Of a DNA stretch of 64,000 nucleotides, positions 40,378-48,589 are shown one piece after another (within the stretch, counting starts at the first letter, position 1; the number at the start of each line of letters is the position of its first letter). Under the pieces are notes generated by a model. That model was not told the DNA's origin and searched no databases. It was given only the letters and a program-made list of their open reading frames with translations. The stretch lies in the NCBI RefSeq assembly GCF_001981525.1, contig NZ_MPSB01000014.1:1-64000 (forward strand), read 5' to 3'. The position numbers and the translations under genes are program-made. This DNA is from Sphingomonas jeddahensis (GTDB taxonomy: Bacteria; Pseudomonadota; Alphaproteobacteria; Sphingomonadales; Sphingomonadaceae).

Positions 40378-41682
40378 TTAGGGTGACAGCAGCACCAGCG
40401 GGATTCGCAGAATGCTGCGGACATCCGCAGCGTCATCAGTCGCGCCCATTTCGACCGACCAGTTGATGCTGGCGCGGTCCGTGACGCGATAAGTGACGCC
40501 GAACAGAAAACGCCCGATCTGAAGATCCCGGGACGTGTCCTCCAGGAACTCGGGATCGTTCGGCCCTGGATCGAGCAGGCGCGTGCGCGTCCGCGTACCG
40601 AACGCCCAGGCATGGGCATAGCCAAGGTTGATCGACGTGCGATCGTTGAGCGCGATGCCGATCCCCGCGCTGAAGGACAGCGAATCTCCGGGCTTCACGT
40701 AGTCGATCTGCACCGGTTCGATCACGGCATCGACGCTGCGCCCGAAATTGCGCGTGTAGCCAAGCGTGCCGAACAGCACGGCAGGGTCGCTGGGCAGCAC
40801 GGCGGTGACGCTGGGTGAAATGCCCCAGAAACCGGCGCCTGTTGCGGCCTCCAGCGCCTCGCCCGAAGCGGTGCGTTGAACGGAGAAGGGATTAGAGCCG
40901 GTGGGCGCCACCACCTGAAGGTTGCCGATCAGGAACGGCACGCCGGCCCCCCCGGTGAGGAACTGATAGCGGGCCGATAGCTCAATATCGCCGAGCCCCC
41001 GGCCACTCGCCGAGCTATCGATTTCCCGCGCCGCATCGTTGTTGGTGCTGCCTTGCACCGGGACCAGCACGCTGCGGTCCCAGCGCGCGACGAACGGTGC
41101 GCGCACGCCGACTTCGATCGTGTCGGTCAGGCCATAGCGCAGCGCCGCCGAACTAGTGATGATGTCCTGTCGGTTCTCGTTGATGTTGAACTCGCCCACG
41201 AGCACCGACTCGACCACTTCGATGCCGCGGAACAGGGCGCGGTTGCGATCGGCACGTGCATAATCGAGCTGCGCCTCAACCGTGAGTTGTCCGCGACGTG
41301 TAACAACGCTGCCCTCCTGACCGAGAACGGCGACTTCCGGCGGGCGATCGCTGCCGCTGGGGGCGCGGCCGACGCGCTCGACGGGCACGCTCGCCAGGGT
41401 CGGTTGCTGGATGGTGGCGGGATCGCCCGGCGTGCTGGCGGAGCTTTGCTGGACCAAGGCGGCGGAGGCGGGTGGCGGGGCCTGTGCGATGCGCGCCTCG
41501 AGGGCGCGCAAACGCCGTTCCTGCGCCTCGATCAGCCGGCGCTGCTCAGCGAGTTGTGCGCGCGCCTGCTCCAGCTCGGCGCGCCAGTCCTGCCCTGCGG
41601 TGCTTTGCCGGGATTGCGCGGTGAGGGGCGCAGGTGCCAGCAGTGCCGCAAACGCGACGTAGCCAAGAGCGGTGCTCCTCAT
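40378..41682 (-). CDS. Coiled-coil outer-membrane barrel, FapF-like
   Basis: A 434-residue protein: signal peptide to LTAQ (1-23), a coiled coil about 32-68 (ELEQARAQLAEQRRLIEAQ then RRLRALEARIA), a Pro/Ser/Thr linker, and a barrel domain of about 125-434 (LRYGLTDTIEVGVRAPF, ELSARYQFLTG, LGYTRNFGRS, NLGYAHAWAFG). Length and plan match FapF, the outer-membrane pore of the Pseudomonas functional amyloid system, and the barrel resembles the PF13557 transporter family. Its ATG overlaps the stop of the preceding gene (ATGA), so it is the last of a coupled operon. Fap identity is inferred from architecture and neighbours. Confidence 0.78.
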   Translation of the reverse strand: MRSTALGYVAFAALLAPAPLTAQSRQSTAGQDWRAELEQARAQLAEQRRLIEAQERRLRALEARIAQAPPPASAALVQQSSASTPGDPATIQQPTLASVPVERVGRAPSGSDRPPEVAVLGQEGSVVTRRGQLTVEAQLDYARADRNRALFRGIEVVESVLVGEFNINENRQDIITSSAALRYGLTDTIEVGVRAPFVARWDRSVLVPVQGSTNNDAAREIDSSASGRGLGDIELSARYQFLTGGAGVPFLIGNLQVVAPTGSNPFSVQRTASGEALEAATGAGFWGISPSVTAVLPSDPAVLFGTLGYTRNFGRSVDAVIEPVQIDYVKPGDSLSFSAGIGIALNDRTSINLGYAHAWAFGTRTRTRLLDPGPNDPEFLEDTSRDLQIGRFLFGVTYRVTDRASINWSVEMGATDDAADVRSILRIPLVLLSP

Positions 41683-42371
41683 CGAACCAGCCGAGTGGTG
41701 GCGTCGAGCGCGAGATCGGAAGCGCCCAGTCGTGCGCCGCCCAAGGTGAGCGGTGTGATCCGCGTCAGATCAAGATCGACGGACGTGATCGTGTCGATCG
41801 TTCGATCGTTGGCGGCGTTGGTGATGGCGGTCGCGATCGCCGGGCCCATCAGATGCGTCACGTCGATCTGATTTCCGCTGAGCGTTACCCTGTTGCCCGA
41901 GGCGGCGAGCGATACCACGCCGTGCGGCGTCTCGACTGCCATGCCTGGTCTGAGCGCCAGCGGGACCACGCCGGTCGCCCCGCTGGCAGCTGGGCCGTCC
42001 TTCACGTTCACGGCGACGGCGGGCGCGGCATAGGTTGGCGTGATCGAGCGCAGGCCGGATTGCCGATCGACCAATATGGTCACGCCGGCCGGGGTCGCAC
42101 CAGCCCGCGCGGTTGCTCGCGGCGGCGTCGGCGTGCCGTCCGATCCGAACACGGCCAGGCTCGCGCGATCGTTCACTGTTAACGTGCTGCGCAGGACGAG
42201 TTGTCCGTCGACCAGCGTGTCGCTCGTCACCGACATGGCGATGGCGGCGCCGTTTGGCAGCATGAACTTGCCCGTTACTTCGGCAAGCTCCTCATCCGAC
42301 AAGGGGAGGGGCTTTGCGAAAGCCACGGACCCAGTGGCGAGCAGCAGGGCGGACAACATGAGAACGCGCAT
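41679..42371 (-). CDS. Secreted protein, FapE-like position and size
   Basis: A 230-residue exported protein: signal peptide MRVLMLSALLLATGSVAFA, then PLSDEELAEVTGKFMLPNG and a beta-rich remainder with repeated VTL/LTR motifs. It is the fourth gene of the operon, where Pseudomonas fapE lies, and has about the same length. I do not see decisive sequence similarity, so naming is by place. Its ATG shares a base with the stop of the C39 peptidase gene (TGATG) and its stop overlaps the FapF-like start. Confidence 0.65.
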   Translation of the reverse strand: MRVLMLSALLLATGSVAFAKPLPLSDEELAEVTGKFMLPNGAAIAMSVTSDTLVDGQLVLRSTLTVNDRASLAVFGSDGTPTPPRATARAGATPAGVTILVDRQSGLRSITPTYAAPAVAVNVKDGPAASGATGVVPLALRPGMAVETPHGVVSLAASGNRVTLSGNQIDVTHLMGPAIATAITNAANDRTIDTITSVDLDLTRITPLTLGGARLGASDLALDATTRLVR

Positions 42372-43075
42372 CAGAAATCCCGGTAGAAGGGGGCGCTCAG
42401 CGACAGCGCCTGGGTGCTGAGGGGACCGATGAACGGCGCGGCGGTTGGCGCCCGGGCGAGCAATCCCCACTGCCCCGCACCGTTGAAGTAGCGCTGGCCG
42501 GTGCTCGCCTCGGCGTTCAACACGAAGTAGATGCCGTTCCACATCTCTTCGAAAGCTGCACGCGGCAGGGTGTGAAGCCCCTTGGAAGGATCGCCGACCA
42601 GAACTTCGTCGTGGGTGACGCCCTTCAGCACCACGAAGTGGCGATAGCCTCGAAAGGTGATGAGCACGATGCCGGGCAGCCCACGATCTCTGATGGCGTC
42701 CAGCGAGACCTTGTAGCCGTCGGCCTGCAACCCCGCGGCGGCGAGGTAGCGCTTCATGTCGAGCAGCGAAAAGCCGACGTGCCGGATCTGCGCCTGATCG
42801 CCGTCGCGCCACATGCCGGTGAACACATCGGCTTCGGATCGCGGGATGTCGTAGTGATAGCGAAGCAGTGTCGCCAATGCGGCCGAACCACAGCTGAAAT
42901 CATATTGCTGACGCACCACGGTGTTGAACTTGCGCGCCAACAGGGAGGCGACCGGCACCGAATAGTTGCTGCCGAAAGCCGAGGAGGTGACGAACTGCGG
43001 ATCCCGGCCCGACACGGTCGGTGCGCAGCCGGGCAGGGCCGCTGCGGCTGCCACCGCCGCCCACCGCTGAATCAC
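42371..43075 (-). CDS. C39-family peptidase, FapD-like
   Basis: A 234-residue cysteine protease. The catalytic Cys62 lies in QQYDFSCGSAALATLL, His146 in GYRHFVVLKG and Asp162 in VGDPSKG, the C39 bacteriocin-leader peptidase triad. A hydrophobic N-terminus ending LPGC may be a lipoprotein signal or a membrane anchor. In Fap systems FapD is a C39 protease needed for subunit secretion. Start GTG 43075 overlaps the preceding stop as GTGA. Longer upstream open frame to 43510 is antisense-free but lacks starts with leader character and covers the small gene. Confidence 0.85.
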   Translation of the reverse strand: MIQRWAAVAAAAALPGCAPTVSGRDPQFVTSSAFGSNYSVPVASLLARKFNTVVRQQYDFSCGSAALATLLRYHYDIPRSEADVFTGMWRDGDQAQIRHVGFSLLDMKRYLAAAGLQADGYKVSLDAIRDRGLPGIVLITFRGYRHFVVLKGVTHDEVLVGDPSKGLHTLPRAAFEEMWNGIYFVLNAEASTGQRYFNGAGQWGLLARAPTAAPFIGPLSTQALSLSAPFYRDF

Positions 43076-43443
43076 GGGCGCGGTGCCAGATTGATGGTGA
43101 CGTTCATGGCCGAATTGATGGCGACATTGTTCCCGCTGTTGGCGCTGATCACCGCCAGACCTTGCAGGTTCTGGAAGGCATTGCCGTCGATCGCGACATT
43201 GCCGGTCACCGATCGGCCCACCACGCTGTTGCCGCTGACCGTGTTGCGTTGGGTGGCGATCGCGATCTGCGTGCCGCTGTCCTCCCGCCCCGCGACTTGC
43301 GCCAATGCTCCGTCTGCGACAGCGGGCGTGCCCGAAAAGGCGTCGAGCGATGCGGTGGGTGTTGGATCGGACGGGGTGACGTTCTGCGCGCCTGCTGGTG
43401 CGGCTGCGCAGCAGATGGCCAATGCGATCACGCGATACGTCAT
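43072..43443 (-). CDS. Small secreted protein, candidate amyloid nucleator or FapA/FapB-like
   Basis: A 123-residue protein with signal peptide MTYRVIALAICCAAAPAGAQ. The mature part is Asn/Val/Ala/Ser-rich. Near its C-terminus NAFQNLQGLAVISANSGNN echoes AFQNFAGMQSLNMNTGAG of the larger repeat protein, so both may share a fold or assemble together. Overlaps the C39 gene by four bases. Role as nucleator, chaperone or minor subunit is inference. Confidence 0.7.
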   Translation of the reverse strand: MTYRVIALAICCAAAPAGAQNVTPSDPTPTASLDAFSGTPAVADGALAQVAGREDSGTQIAIATQRNTVSGNSVVGRSVTGNVAIDGNAFQNLQGLAVISANSGNNVAINSAMNVTINLAPRP

Positions 43444-43520
43444 GGCTCTGTTCCCCTTTCAAGGAGGCGATCGAAAGAATGGTGCCGGGGCGTTTCCGCC
43501 GCGGCACCACCGATGGCCGT

Positions 43521-44990
43521 TCAGCGCGACAGGACGTCGCCCGTCGTTACCGCAACGCTGACGTTCGCATTCTGCGAGGCGCCGGCGCCGGTGTTCATGT
43601 TGAGCGACTGCATGCCAGCGAAGTTCTGGAATGCGGTGTCGCCCGTCGTCATGCTGTTGTTGGTGGCGGACTGTTCCCCGGCCGTGCCGGCGAAGGTGAC
43701 CTTCACGCCCGAAACGTAGTTGGACAGGGTAGAGGCAGCCACCACCGCACCGTCGCCGAACGTCGGGCTGGTGGCGACCGACGAGTCACCGGCCGTTTCG
43801 GTGGTCGTCAGCGCATTGTAGCTGTCGTTGATCGAACGATCCGAGCTGTCGCGCTGATCGTTCGAATTGTTGGTGGTGTTGGTGGTGTTGTTCGAATCCG
43901 TGGTGTTGTCGCCATTCTGGCCACCACTCATCGAATTGTCGGCCACGGACACATCGCCCACCGTGACCGAATTGTCGCGTTGATCATTGGCGTTGTTGTT
44001 GGTCGTCGTGTTATTGTCGCCGTTCTGGCCGCCGACCGAATTATCGGTGTTGCCCCCATTGTAGCTATCCTGATTACCGGTGTCGGCGACCGCGAGATCC
44101 CCGACGGTGAGCGAATTGTCACGCTGATCATTGGCGTTGTTGTTGGTCGTGGTGTTGGTGGTGTTGTCACCGGCCTGGCCGCCGACCGAATTGTCGGTGT
44201 TCCCGCCGTTGTAGCTGCCATTGTTTCCGGCATCCGCAACATCGACATCGCCCAGCGTGGTCGAGTTATCACGCTGATCGTTCGAACTGGTGTTGGTTGT
44301 CGTGGTGGTGGTATTCACATTGTCACCATTGCGGCCACCGTTCATCGAGCTGTCGGTGTTATAGCTGCCCTGGTTGCCGGTATCGTCAACGGAAACATCG
44401 CCCAAAGTGGTTGAGTTATCGCGCTGATCGTTGGCATTGCTGGTGGACGTGGTGGTGTTCACATTATCGCCGTTCTGGCCACCGCTCATCGAATTGTCGG
44501 TCAGCGCCACGTCACCGACCGTCACTGAATTGTCACGCTGGTCATTGGCGTTGTTGCTGGTGTTGGTGGTGGTCGTGGTGTTCGTGGTGTTGTTGCCAGC
44601 CTGACCGCCCACCGAATTATCGGTGTTGTAGCTGTCGCTGTTGCCGGCATCCGCCACGGCGACGTCGCCGATGGTGCTGGTACGGCTGCGCTGATCGTTG
44701 GCGTTGCTGGTGTTGATGTTGTCGCCATTCTGGCCGCCACGCATTGAATTGTCGGTCGTTGCCGAATCGTAGCTGTCGTTGGTGGAGCGGTTCTCCGACG
44801 AGGTGCTGGTGGTCGTCGTGGTCACGTCGCCCGTGCTGGCATTGCCGTTGTTGGAAACGTCGCCCACCGCAATGCTGCTGTCCGTCGCGGCGGAGGTGCC
44901 GCCATCGGAGCGCAATGAGGTTTGGGCATTGGCATTGGTGGCGGCGAGCAGCGCGGCCATCGATGTCGTCACGATCAGCTTGGTCTTCAT
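43521..44990 (-). CDS. Asn/Thr/Gly-rich repeat protein, candidate functional amyloid subunit (FapC-like)
   Basis: A 489-residue secreted protein: signal peptide of about 23 residues (ends NANAQ), then Asn/Thr/Asp/Gly-rich sequence with seven NDQR units at residues 98, 149, 187, 237, 287, 335 and 377 (38-51 apart), each followed by (D)NS.T.GDV..(A)D and (NS)GGQ.GDN. The C-terminus (about 440-489) has TTGDTAFQNFAGMQSLNMNTG, reminiscent of FapB/FapC ends. No Cys. AAGGA precedes ATG 44990. It is the first gene of the five-gene operon with C39 peptidase and FapF-like barrel. Amyloid formation is predicted, not shown. Confidence 0.78.
   Translation of the reverse strand: MKTKLIVTTSMAALLAATNANAQTSLRSDGGTSAATDSSIAVGDVSNNGNASTGDVTTTTTSTSSENRSTNDSYDSATTDNSMRGGQNGDNINTSNANDQRSRTSTIGDVAVADAGNSDSYNTDNSVGGQAGNNTTNTTTTTNTSNNANDQRDNSVTVGDVALTDNSMSGGQNGDNVNTTTSTSNANDQRDNSTTLGDVSVDDTGNQGSYNTDSSMNGGRNGDNVNTTTTTTNTSSNDQRDNSTTLGDVDVADAGNNGSYNGGNTDNSVGGQAGDNTTNTTTNNNANDQRDNSLTVGDLAVADTGNQDSYNGGNTDNSVGGQNGDNNTTTNNNANDQRDNSVTVGDVSVADNSMSGGQNGDNTTDSNNTTNTTNNSNDQRDSSDRSINDSYNALTTTETAGDSSVATSPTFGDGAVVAASTLSNYVSGVKVTFAGTAGEQSATNNSMTTGDTAFQNFAGMQSLNMNTGAGASQNANVSVAVTTGDVLSR
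43821..44699 (-). repeat. Coding repeat region, seven NDQR units
   Basis: Degenerate in-frame repeats of about 114-153 bases within the amyloid candidate. Typical core on the plus strand is GTTATCACGCTGATCGTT (reverse of NDQRDN). Unequal spacing (51, 38, 50, 50, 48, 42 residues) rules out a simple satellite or CRISPR array. Confidence 0.9.
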
Positions 44991-45187
44991 CGCTTCGATC
45001 CTTGTGTTCAGCCGAGGCAAAGGATCGCAGCGCTGGGACGCCGCTCTCCCCCGGGCGGCATTGTTCATATGACATTCATCGAATTGCCGGCCCACCCAGA
45101 CGCGGTGAATCCACTGACCGGATGGACAAGGATCCACTCCCAGATGGGTAGAGGGCGGCCGTTACGACGGGCAGCGCCCTCGCGGCC

Positions 45188-46315
45188 TCAGGTTGCCGCG
45201 AACAGGTGATCGCCCTGGATCACGCGCTGGTGGCGGGTCACCAATTGCAGGAGCGACGCCTGGCGGTGCGTGCCTGTCTTGGCGAACACTTGCTTGAGAT
45301 AGGCGCGTGCTGTGTCCACCTTCACGCGCATCCGCATCGCCGCATCGCCGACGCTCAGCCCGGCGGCGAGATGGCACACCAACTGGTTCTCCACCGGCGA
45401 TAATTCATACGCTTGGCAGATAGACTCAACGCTTCGGTTCACCCGATCATCGGCAGGCTCGACCAGAATGACTGCTGCTGCGTTCTTTGCCAAAGCATTC
45501 AACGGGTGCTGGCGAGCGGGCGCTATGGTCACCGCCAATCGCCGGGCGCCCTCGGGCAGCGGCAGGAGCAGCAGCATGGCTTTCGAGCGGCCGTTGCCGC
45601 CCGCGCGCTGCGCATCGACGACGCAGTCGATCGCGGTTTCGAAGCGCACCGCGTCCTTGTAGCCAAGCGGCCGCAGCTTCCCGCGGCTGACTTGCAACCC
45701 GGCCCGGCGCTCCAGCATCGCCATTGCGGCGCGATTGGCGTGCAGGATCTCATGATCGCCACCAAGGATGAAGATGCCGCAATCATGCTGATCCAGTGCG
45801 CCCGCGACCGCATCGCTGCGGGCGCGCGCTTCGGTTCGGGCCACCAGCGCCGCGGCGTGGCTCGCCAGCAGCGCCACCAGGGCTGGCATTTGCGCAAGAA
45901 AAGGGGAGCCGATCTTGGTGCATTCCTCCGGAACGGTGATCACGGCCCATGCGCTGTAATCCGGGTGTTGAAGAAGCTTCACCAGCGCCGCTGTCTCTCC
46001 GCCGAGGCGAAGCCACTGCGCCTCGCAAAGCGGCACATAGGAGGCGCCGTCATGTGGGATGATGCCGGGGGCGATGTTGCACTCCCGGCAAGACAGGATC
46101 GTTTCGACACTCCCGCTTTCGGTGGATCGCGTTAGCAGCGCGATCGCTTCCGCCCCTATCAGGGCGGCGATCGCTTCCAAGGCAGATTGCAACGGATCAC
46201 GCCCCGGTGTGAAACTGCGCCGAGAAGCAAAGACGGTGAGGGGATCTTGCTGCGGCACCAACGTGGCCGATCGCTCGTGACCGTAGGACAGCATCCCTGT
46301 TGTGCCGTGATCCAT
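45188..46315 (-). CDS. LuxR-type transcriptional regulator with PAS-like sensor
   Basis: A 375-residue regulator. The C-terminal 65 residues are a LuxR/GerE helix-turn-helix (LSPVENQLVCHLAAGLSVGDAAMRM, then VDTARAYLKQVFAKTGTHRQ, given here in parts). A PAS-like segment lies near 180-230 (CGIFILGGDHEILHANRAAM), and a GAF-like N-terminal region precedes it. It lies upstream of and in the same direction as the amyloid-candidate operon (198-base gap) and is divergent from the small secreted proteins, so it is a good candidate regulator of both. Confidence 0.85.
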   Translation of the reverse strand: MDHGTTGMLSYGHERSATLVPQQDPLTVFASRRSFTPGRDPLQSALEAIAALIGAEAIALLTRSTESGSVETILSCRECNIAPGIIPHDGASYVPLCEAQWLRLGGETAALVKLLQHPDYSAWAVITVPEECTKIGSPFLAQMPALVALLASHAAALVARTEARARSDAVAGALDQHDCGIFILGGDHEILHANRAAMAMLERRAGLQVSRGKLRPLGYKDAVRFETAIDCVVDAQRAGGNGRSKAMLLLLPLPEGARRLAVTIAPARQHPLNALAKNAAAVILVEPADDRVNRSVESICQAYELSPVENQLVCHLAAGLSVGDAAMRMRVKVDTARAYLKQVFAKTGTHRQASLLQLVTRHQRVIQGDHLFAAT

Positions 46316-46686
46316 GATCCCTCCTGCCGCGCGACGAGTTGGTGCTGCCGAAGCATTCGGAGCTTTTTTCCGATCCGGGATGCTTGCGGCCGCCGCTGTG
46401 GTGGGACCGCGGCTATCACGAAGCAGAGGTAGGCGTATTCCGCAGATCGATCCGCAAGCGATCGATCTCTGCCGGGGGGCTCACACATGTGCGACGTGAT
46501 CACATCTGAAACGTACATTGATGACGTGGAGGTCGGCGCCCCAGGTTCGCACCTGCAGCATGATGATCGCAATACAGGGATGGAAACGTAGAGTTAAAAA
46601 CTTGCCGTATCGGTTGAACCTTTACGGTCCTCGTGCGCTTGTCCGCCGTCCTCCTCGTAAGAGGGCCGAAAATATCGGAGAGTAGA
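46316..46686. other. Divergent promoter region between the regulator and secreted-protein genes
   Basis: 371 bases without a supported gene. It must contain the promoter of the LuxR-type gene (towards 46316) and that of 46687-47103 (towards 46686). It is AT-richer near 46560-46620. No confident -35/-10 boxes or operator are visible; an off-spaced TGTG/TCACA pair near 46486 does not fit the CRP consensus. Confidence 0.5.
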
Positions 46687-47103
46687 ATGCGTATCACTTC
46701 CATGTTCGCGACCGTTGCTGCAGCCGGCCTGCTGAGTGCTACCGCAGGCGCCCAGACCACCGCTGGTGGCGGCGTGGCGGCATCAACCCCGCAGGGTTCG
46801 GTCGCCGGTGGCGCAACAGGCGGCACCATGAGCCAGGGCAAGCAGAAGCGCCAGGATCGTATGTCGAAGCGTGATCAGCGCCAGTCGGGCAGTTCTTCGT
46901 CGACCTACGGCGCAGGCTCGATCTATACCGACCGCACCAAGGCGACCGGCGGTGTGGCAGCCGGCGGCACGGCGACGGGCAGCGGCGCGACGTCGAGCGG
47001 AACGTCGGTGGACGCCTACGGTTCGACCGATCGGAACGGATCGACCGGCGAGGTCTTCGGTGACAGTTCGGCGAACGCTGAGCCGACCCCCCCGAAGAAC
47101 TAA
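46687..47103 (+). CDS. Small secreted Gly/Ser/Thr-rich protein A
   Basis: A 138-residue protein with signal peptide MRITSMFATVAAAGLLSATA (cleavage AGAQ). The mature chain is Gly/Ser/Thr-rich with a basic stretch (KQKRQDRMSKRDQRQ) and Tyr spaced at intervals (STYGAG, SIYTD, DAYGS). No domain recognised. GGAGAG precedes the ATG. First of three similar genes beside the amyloid-candidate locus; surface or biofilm role is inference. Confidence 0.7.
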   Translation: MRITSMFATVAAAGLLSATAGAQTTAGGGVAASTPQGSVAGGATGGTMSQGKQKRQDRMSKRDQRQSGSSSSTYGAGSIYTDRTKATGGVAAGGTATGSGATSSGTSVDAYGSTDRNGSTGEVFGDSSANAEPTPPKN

Positions 47104-47110
47104 GGGTAAG

Positions 47111-47141
47111 GGGCGGACCTGAGTGGTCCGCCCCGCCTTTT
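47111..47141 (+). terminator. Rho-independent terminator, overlapping the next start region
   Basis: A 9-bp perfect stem GGGCGGACC/GGTCCGCCC with a TGAGT loop, followed by CGCCTTTT. The T run ends two bases before the ATG at 47143, so it may attenuate expression of the two following genes. Confidence 0.85.
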
Positions 47142-47142
47142 C

Positions 47143-47448
47143 ATGACAATAGCCCTGATCCTTGCCCTTGCGACCGCAACGCCGGCGCAATGCAGGCAAA
47201 TTCATTATCTCGCTGACGGCCGGATAGAGACGACGATGGTGGATGACGGCAGGAACAGCGCCAGCGCAAGCTCGCGTGCGTCGGGCAGCTCGTCATCCAG
47301 CAGTTCGGTCTCCGCCTCTTCGTCTAGCGACGGACGCTCATCGGCGTCGAGCAGCAGTACCTCCAACGGCGAGAGCCGATCCGTCCGCGTAAAGCGTGAT
47401 GAAAAGGGCTGCACCGTCACGATCGACGAGCGACCCAATCGGGAGTAA
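47143..47448 (+). CDS. Small secreted Ser-rich protein B
   Basis: A 101-residue protein: a short hydrophobic leader (MTIALILALATATPAQ), then CRQIHYLADGRIETTM, a long Ser-rich tract (SSRASGSSSSSSSVSASSS), and a basic C-terminus (RSVRVKRDEKGCTVTIDERP). Two Cys could pair. The ATG lies directly after a terminator T run and has no separate ribosome-binding site. Its stop is four bases before the next ATG, so the two are likely co-translated. Function unknown. Confidence 0.6.
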   Translation: MTIALILALATATPAQCRQIHYLADGRIETTMVDDGRNSASASSRASGSSSSSSSVSASSSSDGRSSASSSSTSNGESRSVRVKRDEKGCTVTIDERPNRE

Positions 47449-47452
47449 TTTC

Positions 47453-47872
47453 ATGCGTACCCTTCTTCTTCTGGCACCGGCACTGATGCTTGCTGGCGCT
47501 GCGACGGCGCAGTCGAACACCAGCAGCGCGGGCACTTCCTCGCCGACGACGGGCGACGTTTCCGCCGGCACAACCAGCGACGGGATCAGCGACAACGGCA
47601 CCGTCGGGGTTTCCGGGACGGCCGATGCTGCCGCGGCGAACGGTGGCACGGCGACGACCGATGGGAGCGCGCGCTTCAACACCGCCAACAACACCGCGCG
47701 TCAGCGATCGACCGCAACGGCTCGGGACGATGATGAGCGCGCCCGGTCGCGGTCCATGACCAACGTGAACCCGAAAGGTGACGTGCGGTCGAATTCGATG
47801 ACGATCTACAAGCAGCGCGGTGAGAAGCCCGTCATCACGCGCGAGCGGACGGTGAACGGCGAGCCGAAGTAA
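47453..47872 (+). CDS. Small secreted Thr/Ser-rich protein C
   Basis: A 139-residue protein with signal peptide MRTLLLLAPALMLAGAATAQ. The mature part is Thr/Ser/Gly/Asn-rich (NTSSAGTSSPTTGDVSAG) with GDV and DNG pieces like the amyloid candidate, then an Arg-rich tail (RQRSTATARDDDERARSRSM) and a conserved-looking end. GGGAG 8 bases upstream of ATG 47453. It ends before a strong terminator. Function unknown. Confidence 0.65.
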   Translation: MRTLLLLAPALMLAGAATAQSNTSSAGTSSPTTGDVSAGTTSDGISDNGTVGVSGTADAAAANGGTATTDGSARFNTANNTARQRSTATARDDDERARSRSMTNVNPKGDVRSNSMTIYKQRGEKPVITRERTVNGEPK

Positions 47873-47898
47873 CCTCGTCGCCGGGTCGCCCGTTAGTG

Positions 47899-47934
47899 AA
47901 GGGCTGTGGCGCTGTTGTCGCCGCAGCCCTTTTC
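47899..47934 (+). terminator. Rho-independent terminator after secreted protein C
   Basis: GGGCTGTGGCG pairs with CGCCGCAGCCC (one T-G) around CTGTTGT, followed by TTTT. Ends the three-gene unit. Confidence 0.85.
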
Positions 47935-48177
47935 CGCGCTTCCGGTGTTGTGGTAGCTCTCCCGTAAGCGGCGCGTCCGCAGTCCCTCCACGCGCCTCAG
48001 GCTGGGTGGGATGGGGCGACACGAAGTCCATCGCCCACGCCAGCGGTGCGCGCAGCCAGCCCGCCTCATTCTCGTTGTGAGCCGTTTATCGGCAGCTTCG
48101 CGCCCTGTGCAAGGAACTGTCCCGGCAGTCGCGCGGTTGATGAGACTGACCCTACGTTCCCCGATCGAGACCCCGAC

Positions 48178-48546
48178 ATGTCTATGAAAGACGCCTTGAA
48201 GGAAGCAATCGGTGTCGCACCGGATCCCGTTCCTGAGCGGTACGCTATGCTGAACAAGCTGAGCCGAGCGCGTGAAGCTTATGAGGAAGGGCGCGAGGAT
48301 CATCCCGGCGGGCCGTGGATCACCGAAGACGGTAATGGCGGGATGGCTTTTGCGCCGACTCGCCCCGATGGCCAGCAGCTCGTCATCGGTGGCCAGTCGG
48401 TCACGTTCTGGAGGGTCGACGAGCTGCCGGCGATGCTCGACGCCTTCAAAGCCGCCATCGAAGCAGGGGAGCTGGACCCCCAGCTCGTGGGGCCGTCGCC
48501 TGCGGGTCACTCATTGCCGCGCGAGCGTATCACTCCCGCGTCCTGA
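48178..48546 (+). CDS. Hypothetical protein near tRNA-Gly
   Basis: A 122-residue soluble protein beginning MSMKDALKEAIG; ATG 48178 has no strong ribosome-binding site. It has no signal peptide, no membrane span and no recognised domain. A longer frame opens from 48046 but is unlikely coding. It lies just before a recombinase remnant next to tRNA-Gly and might be part of the same decayed element. Function unknown. Confidence 0.55.
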   Translation: MSMKDALKEAIGVAPDPVPERYAMLNKLSRAREAYEEGREDHPGGPWITEDGNGGMAFAPTRPDGQQLVIGGQSVTFWRVDELPAMLDAFKAAIEAGELDPQLVGPSPAGHSLPRERITPAS

Positions 48547-48589
48547 CTCGGCCTGTCCGTTCCGGCACAGCGTCCGGGTAGCGAACGGA

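Noticed and set aside
43821..44699. CRISPR array
   Set aside because: Repeats are coding, irregular in spacing and degenerate; there are no spacers or cas genes.
46484..46504. CRP site TGTG...TCACA
   Set aside because: Spacing is off by one base and flanks do not match.
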